NCBI RefSeq assembly: GCF_004151235.1 | Contig: NZ_JUIV01000020.1 | Span: 32,935 to 96,934, forward strand | Reading direction: 5' to 3' | Origin: Flavobacterium anhuiense | Lineage (GTDB): Bacteria; Bacteroidota; Bacteroidia; Flavobacteriales; Flavobacteriaceae | DNA: 64,000 nucleotides | Position numbers and translations under genes: made by a program | The notes under the pieces: generated by a model | Databases searched by the model: none | The model's input: only the letters and a program-made list of their open reading frames with translations | What the model was told of the DNA's origin: nothing | Shown: positions 1 to 8,282 of the stretch, in pieces | Position numbering within the stretch: the first letter of the stretch is position 1 | How the letters are laid out: each line of letters starts with the position of its first letter

Positions 1-175
1 TCAAAAACATAGAAGAAAGGCAAGCTACAATTCCGATTCCTAAAACAAGGTAATGCCAATTGTTGCCCTGATTCTGAAAAGCATTATAAATCAATGTTGG
101 GCCAAGAAACATAAGAGGCAGAGCGCCTGATAAATATTTCACTCCTTTTATAAGTAATTCTTTATTTGTTGCCAT
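1..175 (-). CDS. DUF6095 family small membrane protein (3' end cut by window edge)
   Basis: The reading frame starts at the ATG at 173-175 and stays open to the first base of the window, giving 58 residues of a protein that is normally about 75 long. It begins MATNKELLIKGVKYL and holds two hydrophobic segments (ALPLMFLGPTLIYNAF and YLVLGIGIVACLSSMF). From memory, the LxKGxKYLxGALPLxFLGP pattern is that of the DUF6095 family of Flavobacteriaceae, often found beside murQ. Function unknown; the segments suggest an inner-membrane protein. It lies downstream of murQ on the same strand, separated by a repeat-rich spacer. Confidence 0.7.
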   Translation of the reverse strand, partial: MATNKELLIKGVKYLSGALPLMFLGPTLIYNAFQNQGNNWHYLVLGIGIVACLSSMFL

Positions 176-213
176 GTTTTTAGTTTCAGGTTTTCCTTGT
201 GTCAAGTTTCAAG

Positions 214-325
214 TTGTTTGACTTTTGTCTAACCGCAAAGGTCGCAAAGTTTTTTTACATTAGAAACTTTAATAAAACGCAAGGTTCGCAAAGCTTTGAA
301 AAAACTTGCGAACCTTGCGGTTAAA
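214..325. repeat. intergenic GCAAAG-word repeat with hairpin
   Basis: The spacer downstream of murQ holds repeated words CGCAAAG, at 9-nt spacing near 233-249. It also has an inverted repeat: CGCAAGGTTCGCAA at 279-292 pairs with CTTGCGAACCTTGCG around 305-319. The 10-mer GTTCGCAAAG (284-293) recurs in the terminator stem at 20530-20539. The hairpin may end murQ transcription, although its T tract is weak. A related short stretch with TCAAGTT words lies just upstream, near 199-222. Confidence 0.65.
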
Positions 326-344
326 TAAGCACCGTAAAAACTTT

Positions 345-1157
345 TTACTTTTTATAATTGTCAACAGCATTTCTCACGCTGCCGTATTTTTTCAATAATT
401 CAGAAGCTTCTTCGTAAGAAACCGCAATTTCATCCATAATCATCTTGACGCCGCGATCAACGAGTTTGATATTGCTTAACTGCATGTCAACCATTTTATT
501 TCCTCTCACTTTTCCAAGCTGAATCATTGCAGCAGTCGAAATCATATTTAAAACCAATTTCTGTGCAGTTCCAGCTTTCATTCTAGAACTTCCTGTAACG
601 AATTCTGGGCCAACTACAACTTCGATTGGAAATTGTGCCGTCAATGCCAGCGGACTCCCTGCATTACAAGTAATACATCCCGTTACAATATTGTTTTTAT
701 TACATGATTCTAAACCGCTAATAACATAAGGAGTAGTTCCAGAAGCAGCGATTCCAATAACCACATCGTTTGAATTGATGTTGTGATTTTGAAGATCGAT
801 CCAAGCATTTGTTGTACTGTCTTCGGCGTTTTCTACAGCACGTCTTATGGCTGTATCACCGCCAGCAATAATGCCATTTACTAAATCAAAAGGAACGCCA
901 AAAGTGGGCGGACATTCAGAAGCGTCAACAACACCAAGTCGACCAGAAGTTCCTGCTCCAATATAAAACAATCTGCCGCCTAGCTTTAACTTTGCAACAA
1001 TTTGCGGGATCAAAGCTTCTATTTGCGGCAAAGCTTTCTCGACTGCATAAGGCACAGTTTTGTCTTCTTGGTTTATATTAGATAACAGTTCATGAACAGA
1101 CATCTTCTCTAAATGTTCATATTTTGAGGCTTGTTCAGTAGTTTTCGTAAATGTCAT
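345..1157 (-). CDS. murQ: N-acetylmuramic acid 6-phosphate etherase MurQ
   Basis: MurQ cleaves the lactyl ether of N-acetylmuramate 6-phosphate, giving GlcNAc-6-phosphate and D-lactate, in cytoplasmic recycling of cell-wall sugars. The SIS-domain signature GAGTSGRLG is at residues 67-75. It is followed by DASECPPTFG with the expected catalytic Glu at 81, and by a second conserved stretch GSSRMKAGTA. I start the gene at the ATG at 1157 (270 aa). The frame can be extended to a TTG at 1181, but that TTG is part of the -7 promoter element, so the longer form is unlikely. No MurNAc transporter or kinase gene lies beside it here. Identity is secure from the motifs and length. Confidence 0.95.
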   Translation of the reverse strand: MTFTKTTEQASKYEHLEKMSVHELLSNINQEDKTVPYAVEKALPQIEALIPQIVAKLKLGGRLFYIGAGTSGRLGVVDASECPPTFGVPFDLVNGIIAGGDTAIRRAVENAEDSTTNAWIDLQNHNINSNDVVIGIAASGTTPYVISGLESCNKNNIVTGCITCNAGSPLALTAQFPIEVVVGPEFVTGSSRMKAGTAQKLVLNMISTAAMIQLGKVRGNKMVDMQLSNIKLVDRGVKMIMDEIAVSYEEASELLKKYGSVRNAVDNYKK

Positions 1158-1178
1158 TTTATCGTTATTTAGACTCGT

Positions 1179-1211
1179 CAAAATTAATATATTTTATATC
1201 AATCTTGCAAA
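1179..1211 (-). promoter_or_regulatory. murQ promoter (TTTG-N21-TAATTTTG)
   Basis: On the minus strand, TTTG (1208-1211) lies 21 nt upstream of TAATTTTG (1179-1186). This matches the Bacteroidota -33/-7 consensus, and the murQ ATG is about 20 nt downstream. Confidence 0.7.
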
Positions 1212-1276
1212 GTCTCAGAGATTTAAAATCAATTTTTTTCTTCTAGTTTTCTGCATAAAGACGGTTTTAATAAGGC

Positions 1277-1306
1277 TTTGTTACATAAACTAAAATATTA
1301 TATTTG
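1277..1306 (+). promoter_or_regulatory. promoter of the membrane AraC regulator (TTTG-N18-TATATTTG)
   Basis: TTTG at 1277-1280 is followed after 18 nt by TATATTTG at 1299-1306, 21 nt before the ATG at 1328. Both match the Bacteroidota primary sigma factor consensus. Confidence 0.7.
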
Positions 1307-1327
1307 TTTAATATTCATAAAAGATAA

Positions 1328-2461
1328 ATGGACAAATTAGATTTATTACAGGGAATTGCTCGAATTTCTGTTTTTGTTTCCTTATTAATGGCCTTTTTTT
1401 TACTGACTGTTAAAACAGAAAATAAACTGTCAAACCGCATTTTTGCTTTGTTTTTTATTTTTTCGGCTATAGATCTTAGCGGTTTCTTTATGTACTTGTA
1501 TACAGAAGATCACCGAAATTTAGAAATTTTCAGAGCAACTTTCTGTCTGTTGGGAATGCCATCGTTTTATCTTTATGTATTAGCTGTTTGTTATTCAGAT
1601 TTTCGATTGAAATGGAAACATTTAATTCATCTGCTTCCTTTTGTGATAGTCAATTTAATTTTTATACCTAGAATATATTTAAGTATTGTAAATGGAAGTT
1701 TCATTGGCACATTAAATGAAATGTCTGAAATCTATTTTATTCAGATTTTAATCGAATTGCAGTATGGTTTTTATATCGTAAGCGTTTTTCTGATTTTGAA
1801 GAAGTATAAAGAAATCTATTTGGAGAATTATGCCAATACAGGTATTTCGACTTATAAATGGCTTTTTCAAATGACTTGCGTATTTCTAGTGGCGCATTCT
1901 ATTGTCGCATTAAAAAATGTACTTCGATATAGCGGTTTTAGAGAAGTTTTTTTATGGGCAAATGTGCTTGTTGGAACTATTGCTTTATTTATAACTTGTT
2001 GGTTTATAATGAAAGCTTTAAAACATCCAGAGCTTTTTAGAGGAGTAAATTCTAAATTAAAACTGACCAAAGATATTCTGCCTGAGGTTGAAGAAAAAAC
2101 AGAAACTAGCAGTGAGCAAAACGATCTGATTAATACTCAGATATCGGCACTAAAACAATACATGGTAGATAAAGAGCCGTTTCTTGATCCATCGCTTACG
2201 ATTCAAGAATTGGCAAATCAAATTAATATGCCTGTTAGAGATTTATCTGTTTTAATTAATCATCATATGGACCAGCATTTTTTTGATTTTGTGAATGAAT
2301 ACCGCATTCAAAAAGCGATGCATATTCTGAAAGATCAATCGAAAAACCAGGTTACAGTGTTGGAAATATTGTATGAAGTGGGTTTTAATTCGAAATCTTC
2401 TTTTAATACTTCATTCAAAAAATATACAAATTTGACGCCTACAGCATACAGAAATAGTTAA
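1328..2461 (+). CDS. membrane-anchored AraC-family transcriptional regulator
   Basis: A 377-aa protein. Residues about 1-230 form seven or so hydrophobic membrane segments. A charged linker follows, and residues about 270-377 are an AraC-type double helix-turn-helix (LTIQELANQINMPVRDLSVLI, then VTVLEILYEVGFNSKSSFNTSFKK). This architecture, a multi-pass sensor fused to an AraC DNA-binding domain, is common in Flavobacteria and lets a membrane protein act directly as a regulator. The ligand is unknown. The next gene, a TonB-dependent receptor on the same strand 156 nt downstream, is the obvious candidate target, but a terminator hairpin separates them. The start ATG sits 21 nt after a good promoter. 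Confidence 0.85.
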   Translation: MDKLDLLQGIARISVFVSLLMAFFLLTVKTENKLSNRIFALFFIFSAIDLSGFFMYLYTEDHRNLEIFRATFCLLGMPSFYLYVLAVCYSDFRLKWKHLIHLLPFVIVNLIFIPRIYLSIVNGSFIGTLNEMSEIYFIQILIELQYGFYIVSVFLILKKYKEIYLENYANTGISTYKWLFQMTCVFLVAHSIVALKNVLRYSGFREVFLWANVLVGTIALFITCWFIMKALKHPELFRGVNSKLKLTKDILPEVEEKTETSSEQNDLINTQISALKQYMVDKEPFLDPSLTIQELANQINMPVRDLSVLINHHMDQHFFDFVNEYRIQKAMHILKDQSKNQVTVLEILYEVGFNSKSSFNTSFKKYTNLTPTAYRNS

Positions 2462-2500
2462 AAATAAGCGCTTTGTAAAAAGTCGTACTTCAAGCTAATT

Positions 2501-2546
2501 AAAGTCGAACCAGTTTTAGAAATAGAAATTGGTTCGACTTTTTTTT
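2501..2546 (+). terminator. intrinsic terminator after the AraC regulator
   Basis: A perfect 12-bp stem, AAAGTCGAACCA (2501-2512) with TGGTTCGACTTT (2530-2541), followed by a T run. It separates the AraC gene from the TonB receptor gene. Confidence 0.85.
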
Positions 2547-2617
2547 GTCGGTCGCATAGGCAGATTTTCTAAGGCAACTTTGCTTCAAATTAATCGAACA
2601 AGTTAAAATTAGAAACC

Positions 2618-4996
2618 ATGAAAAAAGTAAACCTTCTTATCTTTTTAGTATTTCCTTTATTTTGTTTAGCACAATCACTTAAGTTAAAAGGAAAAATAGC
2701 CAGCGAAAAAATGCCATTGGAATGGGCAGATATTTCAGTATCAAATTCAGAAGGAAAAATTATTGATGGAACTACAACCAAACAAGATGGTTCTTTTGAA
2801 ATAAATCTTAAAAAAGGAACTTATAAAATAGAGATTAGTCTTTTGGGATTTGAAGAATATGAAAAAGAAACCATTATTGAAAAGGATACTGATTTAGGAA
2901 TAATTATTTTAAAAGAAAGTGCAACACATTTGGTAGAAGTTGTAGTTCAGAATAAGAAGAAAACTGTCGAGCAGAAAACAGATCGTCTGATTTACAATCT
3001 GGAAAATAACGTTACAACGGTTGGTGGAGACGCTTTGGGAGCCATTAATACTGCACCGGGAGTTGTGGTAAAAAATGATGCCATTACGATATTAGGAAAA
3101 GGAACTTCTCGTGTTATGATTGATGGCAGAATAATTGAGTTGACAGGAGAGGAATTGAATAATTATTTGAAATCTATTTCGTCTGCTGATATTAAAAATA
3201 TTGAAATCATTAGTAATCCGCCTGCTAAATATGATGCAGAAGGAACTGGAGGTTTGATTAATATTATCATGAAAAAAGGAGTTCGCGATTCTTGGAAAAA
3301 TACTACGACGGTTTCTTACGATCAGAATAAATATGGGATTGGGACTTTGAGAGACAACTTTTTCTATAATAAAAATAAGTTTAGATTTTCTGCCAGCATT
3401 AATGGTAAAACAGGTTATTTGAACGCAACAGACGATTTAAAAATGTATTTTCCTGACGGATTATCGCACATGTACAGTACAACAAAAGTAAAAACAGAAA
3501 ATCTTTCGGGAAAACTAGCTTTAGATTATGATCTTTCAGAGCGTACGACAATTGGTTTTCAATATTTAAACGACAGAAATAATCCAGATTTTAAATCGGA
3601 TATTAGAATTGATAATTATAATCATCAAAACCAATTGGATAATGTGACGCTAAATGATAGTTATACCGATAAAGGTTCAAGAAATCAAACCTACAACGCG
3701 CATTTGATTACAAAATTGGATTCAAAAAGAAAACTATCTTTTGATGTGGATTATTTTGATTTCAGTTCTAATTTCGACCGAAATTTTGTTGCTAATAATT
3801 ATACGCCGGATATGATATTTATTGATGTAAATCAGTCAGGGAGAAATATTTCAAATCAGGATATTGACAATTGGAGTTTTAAGGCAGATATGGAGCATCC
3901 TTTGCCATCGTTTAATTTATCTTATGGAGCAAAAATGAGCTTTACCAATAGCATAAGCGATGTCGTTTTTTACAATACTGCTACAGGAACTCCAGAATTA
4001 GATCCGAGTCAATCAAATCGATTTAAATACACTGAAAATAATCAGGCGGTTTACATTAATGGAGATAAAAAAATAAACGAAAAGTGGAATCTTCAAATGG
4101 GTTTGCGACTTGAAAATACCCAGACTAACGGGTTTTCTGAAACGCTGAATCAGGAGAATACAAATAATTATTTGAAGCTGTTTCCGACTTTTTATGCTTC
4201 GTACAAGAAAAACGAGAATAATAGTTTTAGTTTGAATTATGGGAAAAGAATCAATAGACCTCGTTTTGATTTGCTGAATCCTTTTAGGGTTTATATTAAT
4301 AGTAACAGTTATTCTGAGGGAAATCCGTTTTTAAAGCCTTCATTTAGTGATAATTTTGAATTGTCGCATTCTTATAAAGAAGTTTTAAGAACAAGTGTTT
4401 TTGTAAATGCCATTACAAACGGATATGGAATTGTTTTTACCTCAAACCCAGAAACAAATACGCAAATCGTAACGCGTGAGAATTATTATAATGGTTTGAA
4501 TTACGGTGTTGGTGAAACTTATTCGGCAACTTTTGCAGACTGGTGGCAAAGCGAAAATACATTGTACTTTTTGGGGTCTGAAACGAAGTTTATAAACGGC
4601 ATAAATGCAACGCCATCAAATAGTTTACAGATTGATTTCACGACAAATAATACATTTGTTTTAGGGAAAAACACGAAACTTCAAATTGATTTCAATTATA
4701 GTTCACCTTTTAAAAGCGGTTTGTATGAGGTTGGTTATGTTTCAAGTTTTGATATTGGTTTCAAACAAGATTTGTTGAATAAAACGCTTCAAATTGCCTT
4801 TTTAGCCAATGATATTTTTAATACTTCTTATTTAAAAGATTTCACTTCGGTTGTAAATGGTGTGAAACAGGTTTATAGCCAAAATGAAAGCAATCGTTTT
4901 GTGCGTTTGTCTGTGATTTACAATTTTGGAAATAAAAAGATTAATGTTAAGGAACGCGCTTTCGGAAATCAGGACGAGAAGAAGAGGGCTAACTAA
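2618..4996 (+). CDS. TonB-dependent outer-membrane receptor (OMP_b-brl_3 type)
   Basis: A 792-aa outer-membrane protein. The signal peptide ends near residue 18 (LFCLAQS). A carboxypeptidase-like regulatory domain spans about 20-100 (KLKGKIASEKMPLEWADIS). The plug domain spans about 110-215 (GDALGAINTAPGVVVKNDA, IDGRIIELTGEEL, IEIISNPPAKYDAEGTGGLIN). A long beta-barrel fills the rest. It resembles the 'outer membrane beta-barrel family protein' group rather than SusC, and no SusD partner is present, so a polysaccharide-utilisation role is not supported. The substrate is unknown. The upstream membrane AraC regulator may control it. A -7-like CAACTTTG lies at 2575-2582, one mismatch from consensus. 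Confidence 0.88.
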   Translation: MKKVNLLIFLVFPLFCLAQSLKLKGKIASEKMPLEWADISVSNSEGKIIDGTTTKQDGSFEINLKKGTYKIEISLLGFEEYEKETIIEKDTDLGIIILKESATHLVEVVVQNKKKTVEQKTDRLIYNLENNVTTVGGDALGAINTAPGVVVKNDAITILGKGTSRVMIDGRIIELTGEELNNYLKSISSADIKNIEIISNPPAKYDAEGTGGLINIIMKKGVRDSWKNTTTVSYDQNKYGIGTLRDNFFYNKNKFRFSASINGKTGYLNATDDLKMYFPDGLSHMYSTTKVKTENLSGKLALDYDLSERTTIGFQYLNDRNNPDFKSDIRIDNYNHQNQLDNVTLNDSYTDKGSRNQTYNAHLITKLDSKRKLSFDVDYFDFSSNFDRNFVANNYTPDMIFIDVNQSGRNISNQDIDNWSFKADMEHPLPSFNLSYGAKMSFTNSISDVVFYNTATGTPELDPSQSNRFKYTENNQAVYINGDKKINEKWNLQMGLRLENTQTNGFSETLNQENTNNYLKLFPTFYASYKKNENNSFSLNYGKRINRPRFDLLNPFRVYINSNSYSEGNPFLKPSFSDNFELSHSYKEVLRTSVFVNAITNGYGIVFTSNPETNTQIVTRENYYNGLNYGVGETYSATFADWWQSENTLYFLGSETKFINGINATPSNSLQIDFTTNNTFVLGKNTKLQIDFNYSSPFKSGLYEVGYVSSFDIGFKQDLLNKTLQIAFLANDIFNTSYLKDFTSVVNGVKQVYSQNESNRFVRLSVIYNFGNKKINVKERAFGNQDEKKRAN

Positions 4997-5011
4997 ATTA
5001 GATAATTAAAA

Positions 5012-5070
5012 AAATGTGCCAATTAGATAATGATAATTTTCTAATTGACACATTTCCTAATTGACACATT
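5012..5070. terminator. bidirectional terminator built from a tandem 16-bp repeat
   Basis: AAATGTGCCAATTAG (5012-5026) pairs with CTAATTGACACATTT (5041-5055) with one mismatch. The right arm is repeated at once, 16 nt later (5057-5070), and runs into the stop codon of the ZIP gene. It lies between two converging genes, so it probably ends both. Confidence 0.7.
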
Positions 5071-5737
5071 ATAAAAAGAATGCCAATAAAATTCCGAGAA
5101 CAATCATCGAAACTTTGGCAATGTTGAATTTATGCCCTTCACTGCTTTCAAAAATAATCGTTGATGAAATGTGAAATAAAATACCAATTACGATTGCTGT
5201 TATTTCGGTGTAATATTTACTCAAAAAAGGCAAATATTCAGAAGCTACTGTTCCTAGCGGTGTCATGATAGCAAATGTAAGCATGAACGCAAAAATGGCT
5301 TTTTTGTTTAAATCGGCATTAATGAAAAATGTCGTTAAGATTACAGCGATTGGAAGGTGATGAATGGCAATTCCGACAGCCAAACCGTGGTGATGGCTTA
5401 CTGGAAAGCCTTCTAAAAAGGCATGAATGCAAAGACTGGCAAACAACAGCCACGGAATTTGAGACATTTTTGCATGTCCGTGAACGTGTCCGTGTTCTGC
5501 TCCTTTTGAGAAAAATTCGAGTACGATCTGGAATAAAATTCCGACCATTATGAAGATTCCGATATTATGATTATGCGATTCGTAAACTTCAGGAAGAAGG
5601 TGCATTACGGTCAATGACAATAAAAAAGAACCGCTAAAAGCCAGTAGCAATTTTAAATTGGTTTTGTTTTCGGGTTTTATAAACAAAGCCGCGCTATATC
5701 CTAAAAGTACAGAAAATAAGGGTAATAAATAGTTCAT
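5069..5737 (-). CDS. ZIP family metal transporter
   Basis: A 222-aa polytopic membrane protein of the ZIP (zinc/iron permease) family, which moves divalent metal into the cytoplasm. Visible features are the first helices with HLLPEVYESH, and a His-rich cytoplasmic loop (EHGHVHGHAK). The metal-binding helix pair carries HAFLEGFPVSHHHGLAVGIAIHH, with the H...EG and HH pairs typical of ZIP helices IV and V. Length is usual for short bacterial ZIPs. The stop codon overlaps the terminator repeat shared with the TonB receptor. Which metal it carries cannot be told from sequence. Confidence 0.85.
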   Translation of the reverse strand: MNYLLPLFSVLLGYSAALFIKPENKTNLKLLLAFSGSFLLSLTVMHLLPEVYESHNHNIGIFIMVGILFQIVLEFFSKGAEHGHVHGHAKMSQIPWLLFASLCIHAFLEGFPVSHHHGLAVGIAIHHLPIAVILTTFFINADLNKKAIFAFMLTFAIMTPLGTVASEYLPFLSKYYTEITAIVIGILFHISSTIIFESSEGHKFNIAKVSMIVLGILLAFFL

Positions 5738-5744
5738 TTATATT

Positions 5745-5821
5745 TGTTTAACCGTTGATTCGTTTAATCGTTTAATTGTTTTCTTTGCCGATTAAACGGT
5801 TAAACAATTAAATGATTAACC
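5745..5821. repeat. intergenic opposed TTTAAnCG/TTAAAC word arms, 8-nt period
   Basis: The left arm has CGTTTAAT words at 8-nt spacing (about 5745-5779). The right arm has TTAAACGG, TTAAACAA, TTAAATGA (about 5790-5821), the reverse complement of the same theme. The spacer lies between two minus-strand genes and has no good T tract. It belongs to the 8-nt-period class described in the findings. Confidence 0.6.
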
Positions 5822-5824
5822 AAT

Positions 5825-6589
5825 TTATTTAAAAATCATGATTAATCTTTCGCTTTCAGTTTTATGGAATTTTTTGAGTTTATAGTCTCCAAAAATGTCC
5901 AGAAGGAAAATTCCAGCTTCGTCCATTAAATCCTGAAAGTCTTTCAAAGTTAGTGCTTTTACTTTTTCTGTAAAATGATATTTTCTGCCTTTGTCTTCAA
6001 AATCAATTTCTTTGAAAATATGTCCGTCTTCAACATATCTTTTGATGTGAAAATCTATTTCGTCAACCGTTTTTACTTCTTCAGGCACAAGATTTTCAAT
6101 AACGTTTGCCACGTTCATGAAATCGATAACAGCAAAACCATATTCAGACAGACTTTCCTTAATTGCCTTTAAGGTTGTTAGATTATCATCGTCGCTTTCG
6201 AAATAGCCAAAACTAGTGAAAAGGTTAAAAATAGCGTCGAACTTTTCTTCAAACGGCTCGCGCATATCGTGCACTTTAAAATGCAGTGTTTCGTTGCTGT
6301 TTTTGCTGGCCTCGGCAATACTGTTTTCAGACAAATCTGCTCCTAAAACATCATAGCCAAGTTGATTTAAATAAATAGAATGACGGCCTTTTCCGCACGC
6401 TAAATCCAATACTTTTGCTTTCTCAGGCAAATTAAGGTAATGCGTTAAATTGTCCATGAAAATCTGAGCTTCACGATAATTACGATCCTTATAAAGAATG
6501 TGATAATATGGCGTATCAAACCATGAAGAATACCAGTTTTGATTATCGTCTTCTTGGTTTGGGGTTGATGCGTTATGTTCTTGAGACAT
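5825..6589 (-). CDS. class I SAM-dependent methyltransferase
   Basis: A 254-aa cytoplasmic methyltransferase with motif I VLDLACGKGRHS at residues 60-71, followed by GADLSENSIAEA (acidic residue of motif II). FNLFTSFGYF is a conserved motif seen in many Methyltransf_25 proteins. The substrate is not recognisable; related proteins are annotated only as generic methyltransferases. It is divergent from the THUMP methyltransferase gene, with only 136 nt between the start codons I assign. A TAAATTTG -7 element for it lies on the minus strand at 6620-6627. Confidence 0.85.
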   Translation of the reverse strand: MSQEHNASTPNQEDDNQNWYSSWFDTPYYHILYKDRNYREAQIFMDNLTHYLNLPEKAKVLDLACGKGRHSIYLNQLGYDVLGADLSENSIAEASKNSNETLHFKVHDMREPFEEKFDAIFNLFTSFGYFESDDDNLTTLKAIKESLSEYGFAVIDFMNVANVIENLVPEEVKTVDEIDFHIKRYVEDGHIFKEIDFEDKGRKYHFTEKVKALTLKDFQDLMDEAGIFLLDIFGDYKLKKFHKTESERLIMIFK

Positions 6590-6630
6590 TTATTCTATTT
6601 CAATTAATTCAAAGTCCGGCAAATTTAGTG

Positions 6631-6638
6631 TATTTTTG
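6631..6638 (+). promoter_or_regulatory. -7 element TATTTTTG for the THUMP methyltransferase gene
   Basis: TATTTTTG places the transcript start near 6643, downstream of the earliest in-frame start at 6636. This supports the ATG at 6726 as the real start. No clear -33 element is visible. Confidence 0.5.
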
Positions 6639-6725
6639 CCGAAAAATAACTATTTCGCTACGATACGTATTTATACCAGTATAATAAAATGTTATAGCGA
6701 TTGGCTTTTTTTAATTGAAAAAGAA

Positions 6726-7883
6726 ATGGAAGAAAATTTTAAAATGATTGCCAAATGTTTTTTTGGCTTTGAAGAAATATTAGAAAAAGAATTGCGCACA
6801 CTTGGCGCTCAGGATGTTGAAAAAGGAGTGAGAATGGTGAGCTTTAAAGGAGATAAAGGTTTTATGTACAAAGCCAATCTTTCTTTGCGTACGGCTCTTA
6901 AAGTCCTTAAACCAATTTATTCTTTTAGAGCAAATAATGAGCAGGCTTTATACAAAGGTATTTCGGGTTTAAACTGGTCAAAATATTTAAATGCGAATCA
7001 GACTTTTGTGATTGATACCACGGTGCATTCTACTTATTTCAATCATTCTGAATTTGTTTCTCAGAAATGTAAAGATGCAATTGTAGACCAGTTTAGAGAA
7101 AGAACAGGGCAAAGACCAAGCATAGACAAGCAATATCCAGATTTACGCATTAATATTCATATCGATAAAGATCAGGTTTCGGTAGCTTTAGACACTTCTG
7201 GGGCTTCTCTTCATCAGCGTGGTTATAGAACAGCTACGAATATTGCGCCAATTAATGAGGTTTTAGCAGCTGGAATCCTTTTATTGTCTGGATGGGAAGG
7301 GCAAAGCCATTTTCTTGACCCAATGTGCGGTTCTGGAACTTTCTTGGCAGAAGCGGCTATGATTGCCTGCAATATTCCAGCAAACATCAACAGAAAAGAG
7401 TTCGCTTTTGAAAAATGGAAAGATTGGGATAATGATTTGTTTGATACAATTGTGGATAGTTTAATGAAAAAAACACGCGAGTTTCATTATACGATTAAAG
7501 GTTTTGATAAAGCACCAAGTGCTGTAAACAAAGCCAAAGACAATATCAGAAATGCCAATTTAGAAGATTATATTAAGGTTTACGAAGAAAATTTCTTTGA
7601 CACGGAAAAAGAAACAGAAGGAAAACTTCATATCGTTTTCAATCCGCCTTACGATGAGCGTTTAGATATTAATATGGAAAGATTCTATGCTAATATTGGA
7701 AACACTTTGAAGAAAAATTATCCTGGAACAAATGCTTGGTTTATCACGGCAAATCTTGAAGCTTTAAAATTTGTAGGATTAAAACCGTCAAGAAAAATCA
7801 AACTTTTCAACGGAAGTCTTGAAGCGCGTTTGGTGAAATACGAAATGTACGAAGGAAGTAAGAGAACGAAATTTCAGTCATAA
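6726..7883 (+). CDS. THUMP-domain RNA (guanine-N2) methyltransferase, RlmL/TrmN type
   Basis: A 385-aa SAM-dependent methyltransferase that probably modifies a guanine N2 in rRNA or tRNA. The N-terminal part (MIAKCFFGFEEILEKEL) and the THUMP domain (to about 160) are typical. The catalytic domain carries FLDPMCGSGTFLAEAA (SAM site) and FNPPYDERL, the NPPY motif of N-methyltransferases. An in-frame start exists at 6636, but it lies within a few bases of the predicted transcript start and adds residues with no family counterpart. I therefore chose the ATG at 6726; the ATG at 6744 is also possible. It corresponds to the N-terminal half of E. coli RlmL; the fused RlmK part is absent, as usual in Bacteroidota. 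Confidence 0.85.
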   Translation: MEENFKMIAKCFFGFEEILEKELRTLGAQDVEKGVRMVSFKGDKGFMYKANLSLRTALKVLKPIYSFRANNEQALYKGISGLNWSKYLNANQTFVIDTTVHSTYFNHSEFVSQKCKDAIVDQFRERTGQRPSIDKQYPDLRINIHIDKDQVSVALDTSGASLHQRGYRTATNIAPINEVLAAGILLLSGWEGQSHFLDPMCGSGTFLAEAAMIACNIPANINRKEFAFEKWKDWDNDLFDTIVDSLMKKTREFHYTIKGFDKAPSAVNKAKDNIRNANLEDYIKVYEENFFDTEKETEGKLHIVFNPPYDERLDINMERFYANIGNTLKKNYPGTNAWFITANLEALKFVGLKPSRKIKLFNGSLEARLVKYEMYEGSKRTKFQS

Positions 7884-8030
7884 GTTTCTAAGATACTAAG
7901 ATTCTGAGATGCTAAGAATTTTAGTGAAATGAAAAAAATATAATTTAAAATAAATTTTAAGTTTCTAAGAATATAAGTTGCAAGAAGAAAAACTTAGCAT
8001 CTTAGCATCTCAGAACCTTAGCAACTCTAA
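7884..8030. repeat. opposed CTAAGnnn arms, 8-nt period
   Basis: The left arm has CTAAG ATA CTAAG ATT CTGAG ATG CTAAG (7889-7917). The right arm is its inverted counterpart CTTAG CAT CTTAG CAT CTCAG AAC CTTAG CAA (about 7994-8025). Every word starts exactly 8 nt after the previous one. The arms flank about 75 nt of A+T-rich sequence between two plus-strand genes. Confidence 0.85.
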
Positions 8031-8036
8031 AAAAAC

Positions 8037-8273
8037 ATGTCAAAACTACAACTACGAGCTTTTTTATACCAATTAGCAGCTTTTGCAATTCTATTTCTTG
8101 CATTTAGATATTTGATTGCTGCTTATACAGGACTGACTGGAATTTGGATTCCGATGACGGCATTTGTAATTGGAACTATTATTGGTCCTAAATTTCAAGC
8201 TGTGAGAACCAAAGACGGCGAAAAGCTTTTTATGAAATGGCTTTTTATAAAAGGAATCAAAGAAATCGAATAA
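8037..8273 (+). CDS. hypothetical two-helix membrane protein
   Basis: A 78-aa protein that I do not recognise. It has two hydrophobic segments (about 9-30, LYQLAAFAILFLAFRYLIAAY, and about 36-52, IWIPMTAFVIGTIIGPK) and a basic C-terminal tail (FMKWLFIKGIKEIE). It is 9 nt upstream of the racemase gene on the same strand, so the two are probably co-transcribed. Codon use looks like that of its neighbours and the frame is clean, so it is probably a real gene. It is likely an inner-membrane protein of unknown role. Confidence 0.65.
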   Translation: MSKLQLRAFLYQLAAFAILFLAFRYLIAAYTGLTGIWIPMTAFVIGTIIGPKFQAVRTKDGEKLFMKWLFIKGIKEIE

Positions 8274-8282
8274 TCAAAATAT

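Noticed and set aside
1158..1181. TTG start of murQ at 1181
   Set aside because: The TTG is the last part of the TAATTTTG promoter element, so it cannot be on the mRNA in a useful way.
2575..2582. CAACTTTG as the TonB receptor promoter -7
   Set aside because: One mismatch in the important T, and the nearest TTTG is about 27 nt upstream, outside the usual range; left as a note only.
6636..6725. N-terminal extension of the THUMP methyltransferase from 6636
   Set aside because: The start lies within the predicted promoter/transcript-start region (TATTTTTG at 6631-6638), and the extra 30 residues have no family counterpart; the ATG at 6726 fits.
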